Positions 1 through 7,484 are shown, numbered from the stretch's first letter. The stretch is 64,000 nt of DNA from Enterococcus sp. 9E7_DIV0242 (GCF_002140975.2 NZ_CP147247.1:2667001-2731000); one strand, 5' to 3'. The notes: generated by a model not told the origin, from the sequence alone. A program made the numbers and translations.

Positions 1-394
1 AGGCACATACAGCATTTAGACTCATCGCTTGAAGATAGTTAATCAATACATTTCCTGAAAAATTTTGCTGCATGATCAAACCAAATAATGACATGCACAG
101 AACCATCCCTAAAACCATACACCCGGAGATCACCAACGCTGTCAGAGGCATTTTCCCCTTATTTTTTCCTAATAGCTTAAACGCAATATTTTTTGCGAAC
201 GGTCCCACAATTAAAACATCTAGTACCAAAGCAACTAAAAATGCGGGTAAAAAGCCCGGTAAAATTTCGGATGGCGTCATTCCTCCCATCCCTTTATGTA
301 GGAATGTATTATAAACACTCATTCCAAAAACCATCATTGTACACATCATCAATGTAAAAATAATACTTTCTTTTTTATTTGTTGGCAAAATCAT
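1..394 (-). CDS. DUF2798-type membrane protein (3' end outside window)
   Basis: About 131 codons are visible, reading leftward from an ATG at 394 and running off the left edge. The start follows a GAGGAGAG ribosome site. The protein begins MILPTNKKESI and then has hydrophobic stretches near residues 12-28, 48-65, 85-103 and beyond, with short polar turns between, which fits the DUF2798 family of small membrane proteins with paired helices. No function is known for the family. No partner gene is visible on the left, and the 400 bp to its right hold no gene transcribed with it. Family call from sequence pattern only. Confidence 0.7.
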   Translation of the reverse strand, partial: MILPTNKKESIIFTLMMCTMMVFGMSVYNTFLHKGMGGMTPSEILPGFLPAFLVALVLDVLIVGPFAKNIAFKLLGKNKGKMPLTALVISGCMVLGMVLCMSLFGLIMQQNFSGNVLINYLQAMSLNAVCA

Positions 395-732
395 TCTCTC
401 CTCTATCTTTTATACTGCTACATGAGTTTGTACGACTATCTATCCATACCTCTTTCAAAAAAGTATCTTCTTTCAAATAGATAGTTACCATCTGCTTGAA
501 ATACCGCTTCACACTATTTCAAGCGGTTTCCCAATAAAACAAGGTTTATACATCTTTTTGAGCAGCGTCTACTATGGTATCAAAAATCAAGCATCTTCGT
601 AAGCATTTTTTTCTTGAAATAATACTTTTTTTCTGCACACCCTTAGTAGCAGACTTTCATGTAAAAAAAAGACTGTTCCACACTAAAAGGTCCTTCCCTA
701 ACCGTATTGTCATTTCTCAGAGAATAGCGCAT
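395..732. other. intergenic region with a perfect inverted repeat
   Basis: No convincing gene. A perfect 10-bp inverted repeat with an 11-nt loop lies at 494-503 and 515-524 (GCTTGAAATA arms). It has no T-run on either side, so it is more likely an operator or an RNA hairpin in the leader of the membrane protein gene to its left than a terminator. The 77-codon open frame on the plus strand at 574-807 runs through the terminator of the neighbouring peptide gene and has no ribosome site, so I do not call it. Confidence 0.4.
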
Positions 733-761
733 AAAAAAAGACCGAAAATATTTTTCCGGTC
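733..761 (-). terminator. intrinsic terminator of the small peptide gene
   Basis: Read on the minus strand, a hairpin at 761-740 (GACCG stem extended by A/T pairs) is followed by a run of seven T. It lies 30 bp after the stop of the 23-residue open frame, so that frame has its own transcription end. Confidence 0.8.
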
Positions 762-790
762 GCAGAACATTCAATTATTCGGTTATTTAA

Positions 791-862
791 TTAGAAGAAT
801 AAGTTGAAAAAGTTCAAAGTTGCGCTTAACCAGTATTGAACAACACCACTAATGAATGACAT
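791..862 (-). CDS. 23-residue hydrophobic peptide, unknown function
   Basis: A short gene: ATG at 862, TAA at 791-793, 23 residues. A strong ribosome site, AGGAGGGG, sits 5-6 nt before the ATG, a promoter lies at 892-920 and a terminator follows. The peptide starts MSFISGVVQYW and ends NFFNLFF. It has no charged residue, one Trp, one Tyr, five Phe and two Asn. A complete small transcription unit makes expression likely. It could be a membrane-inserting peptide, a signalling peptide or a type I toxin. It lacks the charged C-terminus of Fst/Ldr toxins and of holin-like toxins, and it is not an SHP-type precursor, which would have a basic N-terminus. I do not recognise it. Confidence 0.6.
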   Translation of the reverse strand: MSFISGVVQYWLSATLNFFNLFF

Positions 863-891
863 GTACACCCCTCCTGTCTCTTTGTAACGTA

Positions 892-920
892 ATAATAACA
901 TAGAGTTTATTTTTTGTCAT
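892..920 (-). promoter_or_regulatory. sigma-A promoter of the 23-residue peptide gene
   Basis: On the minus strand ATGACA (920-915), a 17-nt spacer and TATTAT (897-892) make a good housekeeping promoter 30 bp before the ATG. Confidence 0.6.
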
Positions 921-1029
921 CTATTTTTTTCTAAAAAACCAAAATAAACTATTTTAAGCGTGTTTTATATGTGTGAATAGAAAATAAGTATGTTCTTTTA
1001 ATTGAACTATCTTGTTGTCCAATTCAAAA

Positions 1030-1045
1030 TGTTTCACATGAAACA
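1030..1045. other. parS-like site, one mismatch
   Basis: TGTTTCACATGAAACA differs from the Firmicutes ParB site TGTTTCACGTGAAACA at one central base, which breaks the perfect palindrome. Two exact copies are found at 34780 and 36728. A degenerate origin-proximal parS is plausible; binding is unproven. Confidence 0.5.
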
Positions 1046-1269
1046 AATGGAAGAATCTCATACCTAACGATAGCTACTATGTAGTAGATAGGAAATGACC
1101 GCATTAATTTCTATTAGTTATTTTACTCATAGCTCTCAGGTCCCTCTGTATTCAACATTCCATTCATCTTTTTTTGTGTAACAAAAATAATTCATCTATT
1201 TCGTCTCAAAAGGACTCGACTATTTTATTTCTAAATCCAATCAAATGAATAAATATTTTAAACCTATGC

Positions 1270-1316
1270 AAAAAAACAAACCGCATTTTTAGACAGTCAT
1301 AACTGTTCAAAAATGC
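1270..1316 (-). terminator. terminator of the LRR protein gene
   Basis: Inverted repeat 1283-1316 (GCATTTTT ... AAAATGC outside, ACAGT/ACTGT inside), followed on the minus strand by a T-rich run. It lies 40 bp after the stop at 1356. Confidence 0.8.
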
Positions 1317-1355
1317 AATCTGCTTTATGAGCTATTTTAAATAAATACTATAGTT

Positions 1356-2180
1356 CTATTTCCAATGTAGAGGGACAATTGCTTCTCCAGAAAAATTGAA
1401 GTAGCCTTCGTCTGTATCACTTCTCGCGTTCCAACTGTATCTCAATTCTGTCGTATCACTGCTCAAGTTATTCCAACTCAAAATACCATTCTCACAAGTA
1501 AAACCCTCATCGTTCGATTCATACTCTACCTCAGTATCGCCAAAATGATTTGACAAAATAACCGGATCTACCAATTGATACTGAGTCATGCCATTTTTTA
1601 GAACAATTGTTTGGCTATATCGTGCTTCTTCCAAAATAGTCAAACTCGTTAGGTTAGTCAATGGATTTAGGACCGTTAAATCTAAAATCGGTCTAAGAGA
1701 AGTATCCCCTTCGTCCATGCCAACGCCCAATTCCAAATAAATTTCCTCCAGCTGATTCATATTTTGAAAAAAGTCAATAGAATACGCCGGGGCATGCCAA
1801 TCTTTAAATTCTTTTAATTTAGTCAGCTTCTCCAATGGTCTATAGTCAACCGCTTCTGATCCTTCAGAAGCATACTCAGTAATATTCTCCAAATATTGAA
1901 GGCCTTCTAAACTATATGCACCTGATTCATCATCATACTTTCTTGTTAGATCTCTTAATACATCTTTTTCTATCAACCCGTATTCTTCGTAAATTTCATC
2001 TGAGCGAACACCACTCATGTGGGCAAGCATTTCTCTTAGATCATAATCAGGAATATACGCATAGGGAGAATGATCTCGATTTTCATTCCCATATTCTGCT
2101 GAAGCCAGCAGCCCATTTCCAACCGATATTGCTAAAAGACCCAAACCAACGACACTCAACAGTTTAAAACTTTTTTTCAT
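1356..2180 (-). CDS. secreted leucine-rich-repeat (internalin-like) protein
   Basis: 274 residues. Residues 1-28 are a Sec signal peptide (KK, a hydrophobic core, then LASAE as a likely signal-peptidase I site). The middle, about residues 85-190, has irregular LRR-like segments of the internalin type (LEGLQYLENIT, LEKLTKLKEF, MNQLEEIYLEL, LNPLTNLTSLTIL). The C-terminal 80 residues are probably a beta-rich cap. There is no LPXTG or WxL motif, so it is expected to be released or held non-covalently. The start is supported by AAGGAGA 8 nt upstream. It is transcribed alone toward its terminator at 1283-1316. Host or surface binding is only inferred from the family. Confidence 0.65.
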   Translation of the reverse strand: MKKSFKLLSVVGLGLLAISVGNGLLASAEYGNENRDHSPYAYIPDYDLREMLAHMSGVRSDEIYEEYGLIEKDVLRDLTRKYDDESGAYSLEGLQYLENITEYASEGSEAVDYRPLEKLTKLKEFKDWHAPAYSIDFFQNMNQLEEIYLELGVGMDEGDTSLRPILDLTVLNPLTNLTSLTILEEARYSQTIVLKNGMTQYQLVDPVILSNHFGDTEVEYESNDEGFTCENGILSWNNLSSDTTELRYSWNARSDTDEGYFNFSGEAIVPLHWK

Positions 2181-2350
2181 TTCTTTATTCTCCTTTATTT
2201 TTTCATTTAGATTATAATTTTATCATAAAAATAAAACTAAAACTATATTTAAATAAAAATAAAGAACAATAAGTAATTTTTATCAGGATAATAAATAATA
2301 ATTTGCGAAGCAACTAAAACTTGAAATAATTGATATTGATTCTAGCAAAT

Positions 2351-2383
2351 AAAAATGACCTCTAGCAACTAGAAGTCATTTTT
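2351..2383. terminator. terminator that originally followed mnmG
   Basis: Near-perfect hairpin, AAAAATGAC arm at 2351 pairing with GTCATTTTT ending at 2383, with A/T runs on both sides so it can work in both directions. It lies just after the displaced mnmG stop codon at 2405 and so is probably the ancestral mnmG terminator, now 8.7 kb away from mnmG. Confidence 0.75.
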
Positions 2384-2404
2384 ACTCGCTATCTCTTTAT
2401 ATGT

Positions 2405-2452
2405 TTAGATCTTTTTTGTCTCTACCTTCGCAATCTTCCCCTGTTCGATATA
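2405..2452 (-). pseudogene. mnmG: displaced C-terminal tail of mnmG
   Basis: Read on the minus strand this encodes [10 protein letters not shown] followed by ETKKI and a stop. The intact mnmG gene ends [10 protein letters not shown] then QP and stop at 11126. The left fragment is therefore the original gene end, cut off when the island integrated, and the island supplied the present two-residue ending. The two copies differ at 3 of 30 bases, without changing the shared residues. Confidence 0.9.
2423..2452 (-). repeat. attL: left copy of the integration core in mnmG
   Basis: Direct repeat of 11135-11164, 27 of 30 bases identical. The longest identical blocks are TACCTTCGC (2423-2431) and TGTTCGATATA (2442-2452); crossover should have occurred in one of them. 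Confidence 0.85.
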
Positions 2453-2556
2453 GTCTCAAGACTTGATATCATTAGAGTTCAAAGCAAGTTATATGGTAAT
2501 ATAAATAGAAAAATGACTGGTCTAACTAGTCATTTAAACTCAACTAAAATCAATAA

Positions 2557-2604
2557 GACGGAGTCAGAAACGGAGTCAAAAAATACCCGCTGAGAAAGCA
2601 AAAC
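2557..2604 (+). pseudogene. relic resembling an integrase C-terminal tail
   Basis: In one plus frame the bases from 2557 read DGVRNGVKKYPLRKQN. An in-frame TAA lies directly upstream, so no gene remains. The base motif GACGGAGTCAAAA also occurs just after the integrase stop (11052-11064), where the shifted frame reads VTDGVKTEVN. Either this is the end of an older integrase gene from a previous occupant of the site, or these are integrase arm-binding sites present at both island ends. Confidence 0.4.
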
Positions 2605-2636
2605 AGGACAAAGTCGATTTTGTCCTATTTCTTTTT
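2601..2636 (+). terminator. terminator near the left island end
   Basis: AGGACAAA and TTTGTCCT arms (2605-2626) with a T-rich tail on the plus strand. It fits the end of the relic integrase transcript. Confidence 0.65.
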
Positions 2637-2709
2637 AGAAATTACTAGCTTTAAAGCTTCCATGCCTTACCTTTACATCATCTTAAGTATAAATTCTATA
2701 TGTACCCTT

Positions 2710-3084
2710 CTATCTAGTATCCTTACTTACAATAAATTTGGTATAGAAACCAGTATCTAAAAAGGATACATACAATAATTTATCATTATTTTTATCTTTC
2801 GTGATAATAACATCCCCATTAGAATATACTGAGGTTGTACTGATTGCTTTCACGTCTTTATAGTCTACGATTGTTCCATCTTTTGTTGTCGGCTTCCCTT
2901 CATAAAAATAAGTTACTTTTGTTCCCTTAATACGTAACTCAATAGGGTTATCTGTAGAACTTACACCGAACTCCCTATAAAATCCATCAAATTCACTTTT
3001 ACTGCAACCACTTAATAGTAGTATTATTAAAATAACCGCTAACCCTATAAGCATTATTTTTGTATGTCCTTCTTGCTTCGTCAT
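2710..3084 (-). CDS. small lipoprotein of the island
   Basis: 124 residues. The N-terminus has a lysine, a long hydrophobic segment and the lipobox LLSGC (Cys near residue 27), so it should be lipid-anchored on the outer face of the membrane. The mature part of about 98 residues has alternating strand-like stretches (IELRIKGTKVTYFYEG, DGTIVDYKD) like other small enterococcal lipoproteins of unknown role. The start ATG overlaps the stop of the upstream split gene as ATGA, so the two were translationally coupled. Because the upstream gene is now split by the IS, expression of this gene may be reduced. Confidence 0.65.
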   Translation of the reverse strand: MTKQEGHTKIMLIGLAVILIILLLSGCSKSEFDGFYREFGVSSTDNPIELRIKGTKVTYFYEGKPTTKDGTIVDYKDVKAISTTSVYSNGDVIITKDKNNDKLLYVSFLDTGFYTKFIVSKDTR

Positions 3085-3411
3085 GGTGTACCCCCCTTTG
3101 GCTTTTTCTTATGCTGTATATAGGCAATAACACTAATACTGATTAAAGAGTATATAAGAACTTTTGAGAAGCTTATACCCCCGCTACTCTTATTGTCTTT
3201 TAATGGACTATCTGCCTTGTCAATACGAGTAAAATTTAACATGGCGCTATTACTACCACTAGCAATAACCATCTTTAAAGAACCATCTTTCGGGTTTGTA
3301 GCTTCTCCTAGTGAGATAAAAGTGCTTTTATCCTCGTTTGTGGCTTCTATAAGCTTTGTATTTTTTGTACTTGTATCTTTATAATTATATTCCACATATT
3401 GTGTTAAACGC
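3081..3411 (-). pseudogene. 3' part of a lipoprotein gene split by the IS
   Basis: About 109 codons remain, beginning at the insertion-sequence end and finishing with a predicted membrane segment (near FSKVLIYSLISISVIAYI) and a KKKPKGG tail. The only available start is a TTG at the very edge, without a ribosome site. The matching 5' part with signal peptide lies on the other side of the IS (5753-5976). Joining the two parts over the target duplication does not restore one frame exactly, so there may also be an indel. The intact protein would have had an N-terminal lipobox and a C-terminal membrane helix. Confidence 0.6.
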
Positions 3412-3415
3412 AACT

Positions 3416-3451
3416 GAAAAAGGGGCCACTGGATGATTCAAAAAGGGGCCA
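3416..3451. repeat. left terminal repeats of the IS21-family element
   Basis: Two AAAAAGGGGCC copies at about 3417-3427 and 3440-3450. Confidence 0.75.
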
Positions 3452-3455
3452 AAAA

Positions 3456-4187
3456 TTAGTTTAGCCATTTCTTTGTATCTTCTACACGAAAAGATGGACC
3501 ACTGAGATCCAACACATGAGCCCGATGGGCCAAACGGTCCACCATTGCTGCTGTAAGCATTGGATCTTTAAAGGTTTCTTCCCAGCGATCGAAGGACAGG
3601 TTCGTCGTGATGATCATCGAGCCGGCAGTCGTTCGATTCGAGAGAAGATTAAAGAGAATCTCGCTTCCTATTTGATCAAATGACACATAACCTAATTCAT
3701 CTAGAATAACTAAGTCGTATTTGCCAAACCGGCGCTTATAAAAATTCAACTGGTTCGCACTCATGGATTCTTTTAGTTCGATGACCAAGTTAGGGATATT
3801 CGTAAAGAGGACACTTTTTCCGGAAAGACAGGCTTCCATTCCGAGAACAGTTGCTAAATGGGTTTTCCCAACGCCAGGATTGCCCATTAAAATAAGATTC
3901 TCTTTTTGATCGATGAATCGTAATGTTTTCAACTCTTTGATTTGTTTCTTCATTTTCACTTCTAAATGACTGTCCATGTAGTCATCGAACGTCACTTTAC
4001 TTGGCAATTTTGATTGACGAATCAGTGTTTGAATCCGATTGTTTTGCCGCTGTTCAATCTCTAACGTAAGCAGCTGTGTAAGAAACTCCTCAAAATTTTG
4101 ATCCAGGTCGATCGCTTGCTGGAGTAAAGTGGAATAGTTTTTCTTCAGATAAGGTAATTTTAATTGCTTGGCATATGCTTCGATCAT
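3456..4187 (-). CDS. istB: IS21-family transposition helper ATPase IstB
   Basis: 243 residues, usual IstB length. AAA+ ATPase that activates the IstA transposase. Visible motifs are Walker A GNPGVGKTH (about residues 103-111), Walker B DLVILDELGY (about 156-165) and the downstream sensor-like TTNL. The start overlaps the istA stop by 4 bp. Nothing suggests inactivation. Confidence 0.9.
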   Translation of the reverse strand: MIEAYAKQLKLPYLKKNYSTLLQQAIDLDQNFEEFLTQLLTLEIEQRQNNRIQTLIRQSKLPSKVTFDDYMDSHLEVKMKKQIKELKTLRFIDQKENLILMGNPGVGKTHLATVLGMEACLSGKSVLFTNIPNLVIELKESMSANQLNFYKRRFGKYDLVILDELGYVSFDQIGSEILFNLLSNRTTAGSMIITTNLSFDRWEETFKDPMLTAAMVDRLAHRAHVLDLSGPSFRVEDTKKWLN

Positions 4188-5650
4188 TTATTGGCCGCCT
4201 TTCTCACTTGGTGGATCAGATTATATTCCTGCAGTTGGTTTCTCGCTTCATTTACCGCTCGACTAGGTGGTGTTTTAGAGACCTTATGGTCTTTCAACGC
4301 TTCTTCTTCTAACTGGATGATCAATTGATCCAAAGAGATACTTAAATGATTTTCAATAAATTGAAGAAATCTACGCGGGGTCTTTTGATAATACTGAAGA
4401 AAACAATGCCGCAACTTAGGTGTCTTCTTCAAAACAAGCGAGTGTTCCAATGACTTAGGCTTCCGTAAAAAAGTCGTTAAATAATGACGAATATCGATCG
4501 AGTATTGCTTTTCTCCCTTCTGAATAAGGTGTGTCGCGATAATCTGGCTGGAACCGACAATTTTCAGTTCATTGAGATAACGTTTCACGATGACTTTCTG
4601 ACCAACCAGATAATCTGGAACGGAATAGTAGTTGCCATTCACATGGACAAAACTATATTTATCTACGGTTTGCTTTGTAGTGATACCGTAGTCATAAAAT
4701 CCTCGGAGCGGCTGTAATTGTGCCTGTTCCACAGCGATCGTCGAGTCTAAGTTTAATTCAAGTATAGCTTGATCTAAATGTTTTTGGGCATGTCCAATCG
4801 ATTCAAACTCATACTGTTTTGTGAACGCTTTTCGGCGTAAAACCTGCACACTTTTCTCTACGTGTCCCTTTTCATGGCCGCTGAAGGGATTGGTCACCAC
4901 TGGCTCAAAGCGATAATAAAGAGCCATTTTCACTAACTCGTCATTGAGTTCCTTCTCATGTCGGCCGACAAAGCGTTTCACTACGTTTCGCATATTGTCA
5001 TAAACAACCGTAGAGTAAACACCCTGAAGCTGTTCAAAGAAACAAATATGGGCATCCAAGAAAACCTGTTGGTTGGCAGATTCATAGAGCTTTCCCCAGC
5101 GGTAACCAGAAGCTGGGCAAGAGAATACCGCGATCGTCAATGTTCTCTTTTGTTGGTTGATCAGACATTTTACTTCACCAAAATCAAACTCGGTTCGATA
5201 ACCCAATGGGTAAAGCTGCTTGATATACGCCTCTTTTTTTGCTTGAAGTTTTTCTCGAATATATGGACGTAATGTACTCTGTCCAATATCAAACCCTTCT
5301 GATACCAACATTTCGTGAATCGCTACAGTGGTCAATCGTTGTTTATGAGGACCAAGCTGTTTGGCTTTTAATTGATCAAATGCGAGAATTTCTTCGACCC
5401 GTTGGTCGATTTCAGGTGTATATTTTCTAGGTTGCCTATTCTCTGTTTGATAAGTTGGTGGAGCCGTTAACTGCTCTTTTTTTATCGGATTGGCAGGATC
5501 TTGTTCCAATGATCGTTGTGCTGCTTGATACTGCCGCCAGTAACGACCAACAGTTTTTCGATTGAGACCCAGTTCTTTCGCAACAGAACGTTGAGAACGG
5601 CCACCTTCCAGCAGACGAATGATTGTTAATTTATCCATAAAAGTTATCAC
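4184..5650 (-). CDS. istA: IS21-family transposase IstA
   Basis: 488 residues. N-terminal helix-turn-helix (RSQRSVAKELGLNRKTVGRYW), then a DDE integrase-fold core with the first Asp in EFDFGEV. The most likely start is GTG at 5650, with GGAGG 7 nt before it; the ATG at 5638 is an alternative. Full length, so the element may still be able to move. Confidence 0.9.
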   Translation of the reverse strand: MITFMDKLTIIRLLEGGRSQRSVAKELGLNRKTVGRYWRQYQAAQRSLEQDPANPIKKEQLTAPPTYQTENRQPRKYTPEIDQRVEEILAFDQLKAKQLGPHKQRLTTVAIHEMLVSEGFDIGQSTLRPYIREKLQAKKEAYIKQLYPLGYRTEFDFGEVKCLINQQKRTLTIAVFSCPASGYRWGKLYESANQQVFLDAHICFFEQLQGVYSTVVYDNMRNVVKRFVGRHEKELNDELVKMALYYRFEPVVTNPFSGHEKGHVEKSVQVLRRKAFTKQYEFESIGHAQKHLDQAILELNLDSTIAVEQAQLQPLRGFYDYGITTKQTVDKYSFVHVNGNYYSVPDYLVGQKVIVKRYLNELKIVGSSQIIATHLIQKGEKQYSIDIRHYLTTFLRKPKSLEHSLVLKKTPKLRHCFLQYYQKTPRRFLQFIENHLSISLDQLIIQLEEEALKDHKVSKTPPSRAVNEARNQLQEYNLIHQVRKAANK

Positions 5651-5700
5651 TCCAAGACCTCCAATAAGTAAATTGATTCTTTACTTATTGTGAGTTAGTA

Positions 5701-5748
5701 GTGGTCCCTTTTTCAACCATCGTTTCTATGAAAAGTGGCCCCTTTTTA
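5701..5748. repeat. right terminal repeats of the IS21-family element
   Basis: Outer copy AGTGGCCCCTTTTT (5734-5747) and a diverged inner copy GTGGTCCCTTTTTC (5701-5714), inverted relative to the left end. Confidence 0.75.
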
Positions 5749-5752
5749 AACT

Positions 5753-5976
5753 AGCATAAACACATATTGGTTACCCGCTAGAAAGTGTAAAGTATTTTTA
5801 CTAATTTCCATATGGTACACTTGACCTTGTTCGTCGGTACTCTTCCAATACCCTTGTAGACTTTTACTATTGTTACCACAGCCAGCTAGTACAGCTATAA
5901 CTGTTATTAGTATTATATATAATCCCATCTTTTTAATTTCCATATTCTTCGGTGCCTTTGTCATTACTAATTGCAT
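5753..5976 (-). pseudogene. 5' part of a lipoprotein gene split by the IS
   Basis: Signal peptide with lipobox VLAGC (GLYIILITVIAVLAGC), then about 32 mature residues ending GNQYVFML at the insertion point; translation runs into the IS and stops two codons later. The start is taken at 5976 (MQLVMTKAPK) because GAGGGG lies 7-8 nt upstream; the frame is open further up but has no ribosome site there. A short lipoprotein may still be made. The 3' part is at 3081-3411. Confidence 0.6.
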
Positions 5977-6099
5977 TCTCTTGCCCCTCTCTGATTTCAT
6001 ATGTAAATGAAACATGCATATCATTTTTTTCATAAAAAACAACACTATTTAGTGATATAAACGGTCAAAATTAGCAAAAAACTACTTTATTGAAAATGA

Positions 6100-6165
6100 C
6101 TATCTGAAACAGAAAAAACTATATATATCAACATTTATAAGAGTTTTTTGTTTCATTTCAGATAG
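6100..6165. repeat. long imperfect inverted repeat
   Basis: CTATCTGAAA followed by AGAAAAAACT on the left pairs with AGTTTTTTGTTTCA and TTTCAGATAG on the right, around a 20-nt AT loop. It lies between the two lipoprotein transcription units and is not explained by a terminator; it could be an operator or an RNA structure in the leader of the split gene. Confidence 0.5.
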
Positions 6166-6195
6166 CATTTAACATAGCCGGATTCGAAAACCCGA

Positions 6196-6239
6196 AGAAA
6201 AACACACCCCAAGTAACTTATTTGTAGTTACTGGAGGTG
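6196..6239 (-). terminator. terminator of the lipoprotein gene at 6284
   Basis: Minus-strand hairpin of 14 bp (CACCTCCAGTAACT against AGTTACTTGGGGTG, with wobble pairs) followed by TGTTTTT. Confidence 0.65.
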
Positions 6240-6283
6240 AATAGGTACGGTCAGAAAAGCACGGGGTGGGGTTATTCCCATGA

Positions 6284-6808
6284 TTAAATACTATAAATTA
6301 CAATCCCATCTATAGCCGTAATAATCACTTCACCTAATCCAACGTTATAGATGTTTATAGGCTTACCATCAGTTAAGAGACTAACTTCTATAGCTCCTGT
6401 TAGAAAATCATTGTAGTAGTCTTCGTTGCCATTTCCAGACATATAAAGCTGTAAGTTTTGAACTGTTGCTGACATTGATGGAATAAAATTCACTGTTGTT
6501 CCATCGTCTTCAATGTAGCATCCGAAATACTTCGCTTTAGCTTGAATCGGGTCAGCTGTGTCTAGGTTTTCATAGTATATAGTACCCAGATTAGCTGTTT
6601 CTAGTGTTGTAGTTTCTATAGTCTCTTCTCCAGACATCACTTGATATGATGATTCTACTGTACTAGTATTCGTAATCGATTCTAAGAATGTCCGACTTTC
6701 ATTTGGTTCATCATTTGTAGATTTTATTACCTCCTTATTGTCCATCTTGCCACAGCCAGATAGTAATAAGACTATTAACAATGTACTGGCTAATAAGTAC
6801 TTTTTCAT
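6284..6808 (-). CDS. island lipoprotein, unknown function
   Basis: 174 residues. KK start, hydrophobic core and lipobox LLSGC (Cys about residue 19) predict a lipid-anchored surface protein. A Ser/Thr/Glu-rich linker (about residues 25-70) leads to a 100-residue domain with the pattern KAKYFGCYIEDDGTTVNFIP and TDGKPINIYNVG, probably beta-rich. I do not recognise the family. It lies 6 bp downstream of the Xre regulator gene and probably shares its transcript, so it may be under that regulator's control. Confidence 0.6.
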   Translation of the reverse strand: MKKYLLASTLLIVLLLSGCGKMDNKEVIKSTNDEPNESRTFLESITNTSTVESSYQVMSGEETIETTTLETANLGTIYYENLDTADPIQAKAKYFGCYIEDDGTTVNFIPSMSATVQNLQLYMSGNGNEDYYNDFLTGAIEVSLLTDGKPINIYNVGLGEVIITAIDGIVIYSI

Positions 6809-6814
6809 CTACAC

Positions 6815-7024
6815 TCACCTATTATTAAATTCTTCATAAAAAAGCTCATCTATTGATACATCTAAAATCTCCGATAACTGCTTCATTTGGAAAGGCTTAG
6901 GAACCGTTCGTCCAGTTTGCCATGAACTGATACACTGTTGTGTTACATCCATTTTTTCCGCTAATTCTATCTGAGAAATTCCTTTCGCTTCTCTAAATTG
7001 ACTAAGCTTGCTACTCTTTTTCAT
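6815..7024 (-). CDS. small Xre-family repressor, leftward
   Basis: 69 residues, essentially only a lambda-repressor-type helix-turn-helix (KLSQFREAKGISQIELAEKMDVTQQCISSWQTGRTVPKP). The start at 7024 is fixed by GAGGAG about 9 nt upstream; the frame is open further but without a ribosome site. It is divergent from a second Xre gene at 7152, with two related operators between them, an arrangement like a CI/Cro switch. Confidence 0.75.
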   Translation of the reverse strand: MKKSSKLSQFREAKGISQIELAEKMDVTQQCISSWQTGRTVPKPFQMKQLSEILDVSIDELFYEEFNNR

Positions 7025-7050
7025 CTGCTCACTCCTCAGTATCATTATAA

Positions 7051-7125
7051 ACAACAACTTGATGTATTTCAACTCATTATATAGTTTTTCATTGTTTATT
7101 ATCAATAAAAACAACAAGTTGTTGT
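7051..7125. promoter_or_regulatory. pair of operators between divergent Xre genes
   Basis: A perfect 15-bp palindrome, ACAACAAGTTGTTGT, at 7111-7125, and a second copy in opposite orientation at 7051-7065 (minus strand ACATCAAGTTGTTGT), one base different. They are 45 bp apart and flank the divergent promoter region. Confidence 0.7.
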
Positions 7126-7151
7126 ATCATTACAAAAGAGAGGTGTATCGA

Positions 7152-7484
7152 ATGAAACAAAAGCAATATGCTAAAACAATTAGAGAGAGACGCCGGGCTT
7201 TAGGGTGGACGCAGAAACAACTAGCTAAGAGAATCCATTCAACCCAGCAGGCTGTCACACGATGGGAGACTTCGGTAACCGAACCTAGCTTAGAAAGCTT
7301 AACAGCTCTCTCAAAGGCTTTGGGAACCCCTGTAAGCCATTTTCTGGATAAAGATGTAGTCGAATCAGAAGAAGAGTTTCTTGCTCTCTATCGCTCTCTA
7401 ACCCTCGAAGATACAAAACAAACAATTGAGTATATGAAACTATTAAAAAAACAAGAAGCGGAAAGAACAACTTTCAAACCATAA
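7152..7484 (+). CDS. Xre-family regulator, rightward
   Basis: 110 residues. N-terminal HTH (IRERRRALGWTQKQLAKRIHSTQQAVTRWET), then a C-terminal helical extension of about 45 residues (EEFLALYRSLTLEDTKQTIEYM) that may serve for dimerisation. Start at 7152 with GAGAGGTG upstream; a longer open frame from 7008 starts inside the opposite gene and is rejected. It is divergent from the 69-residue Xre gene and is the likely antagonist at the shared operators. It is followed by a terminator at 7488. Confidence 0.75.
   Translation: MKQKQYAKTIRERRRALGWTQKQLAKRIHSTQQAVTRWETSVTEPSLESLTALSKALGTPVSHFLDKDVVESEEEFLALYRSLTLEDTKQTIEYMKLLKKQEAERTTFKP

Larger units (their letters stand above)
863..1355. other. 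gene-free stretch between peptide gene and LRR protein gene
   Basis: Contains the peptide promoter, a parS-like site at 1030-1045 and the terminator of the leucine-rich protein gene at 1270-1316. I see no further open frame with a ribosome site. Confidence 0.5.
3416..5748 (-). mobile_element. IS21-family insertion sequence
   Basis: About 2.33 kb with terminal inverted repeats AAAAAGGGGCCACT at both ends. Each end carries a second inner copy of the motif (AAAAAGGGGCC near 3440 on the left, a GGGACCAC version near 5701-5712 on the right), the multiple transposase sites typical of IS21. The 4-bp AACT is duplicated at 3412-3415 and 5749-5752 and is the likely target duplication. It encodes IstA and IstB and sits inside a lipoprotein gene of the island. 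Confidence 0.85.

Noticed and set aside
574..807. 77-codon plus-strand frame
   Set aside because: Runs antisense through the terminator and the 3' end of the small peptide gene, has no ribosome site, and its composition is that of AT-rich non-coding DNA.
2181..2350. Gene before the mnmG terminator
   Set aside because: AT-rich, no open frame with a ribosome site; only the LRR gene's upstream region.
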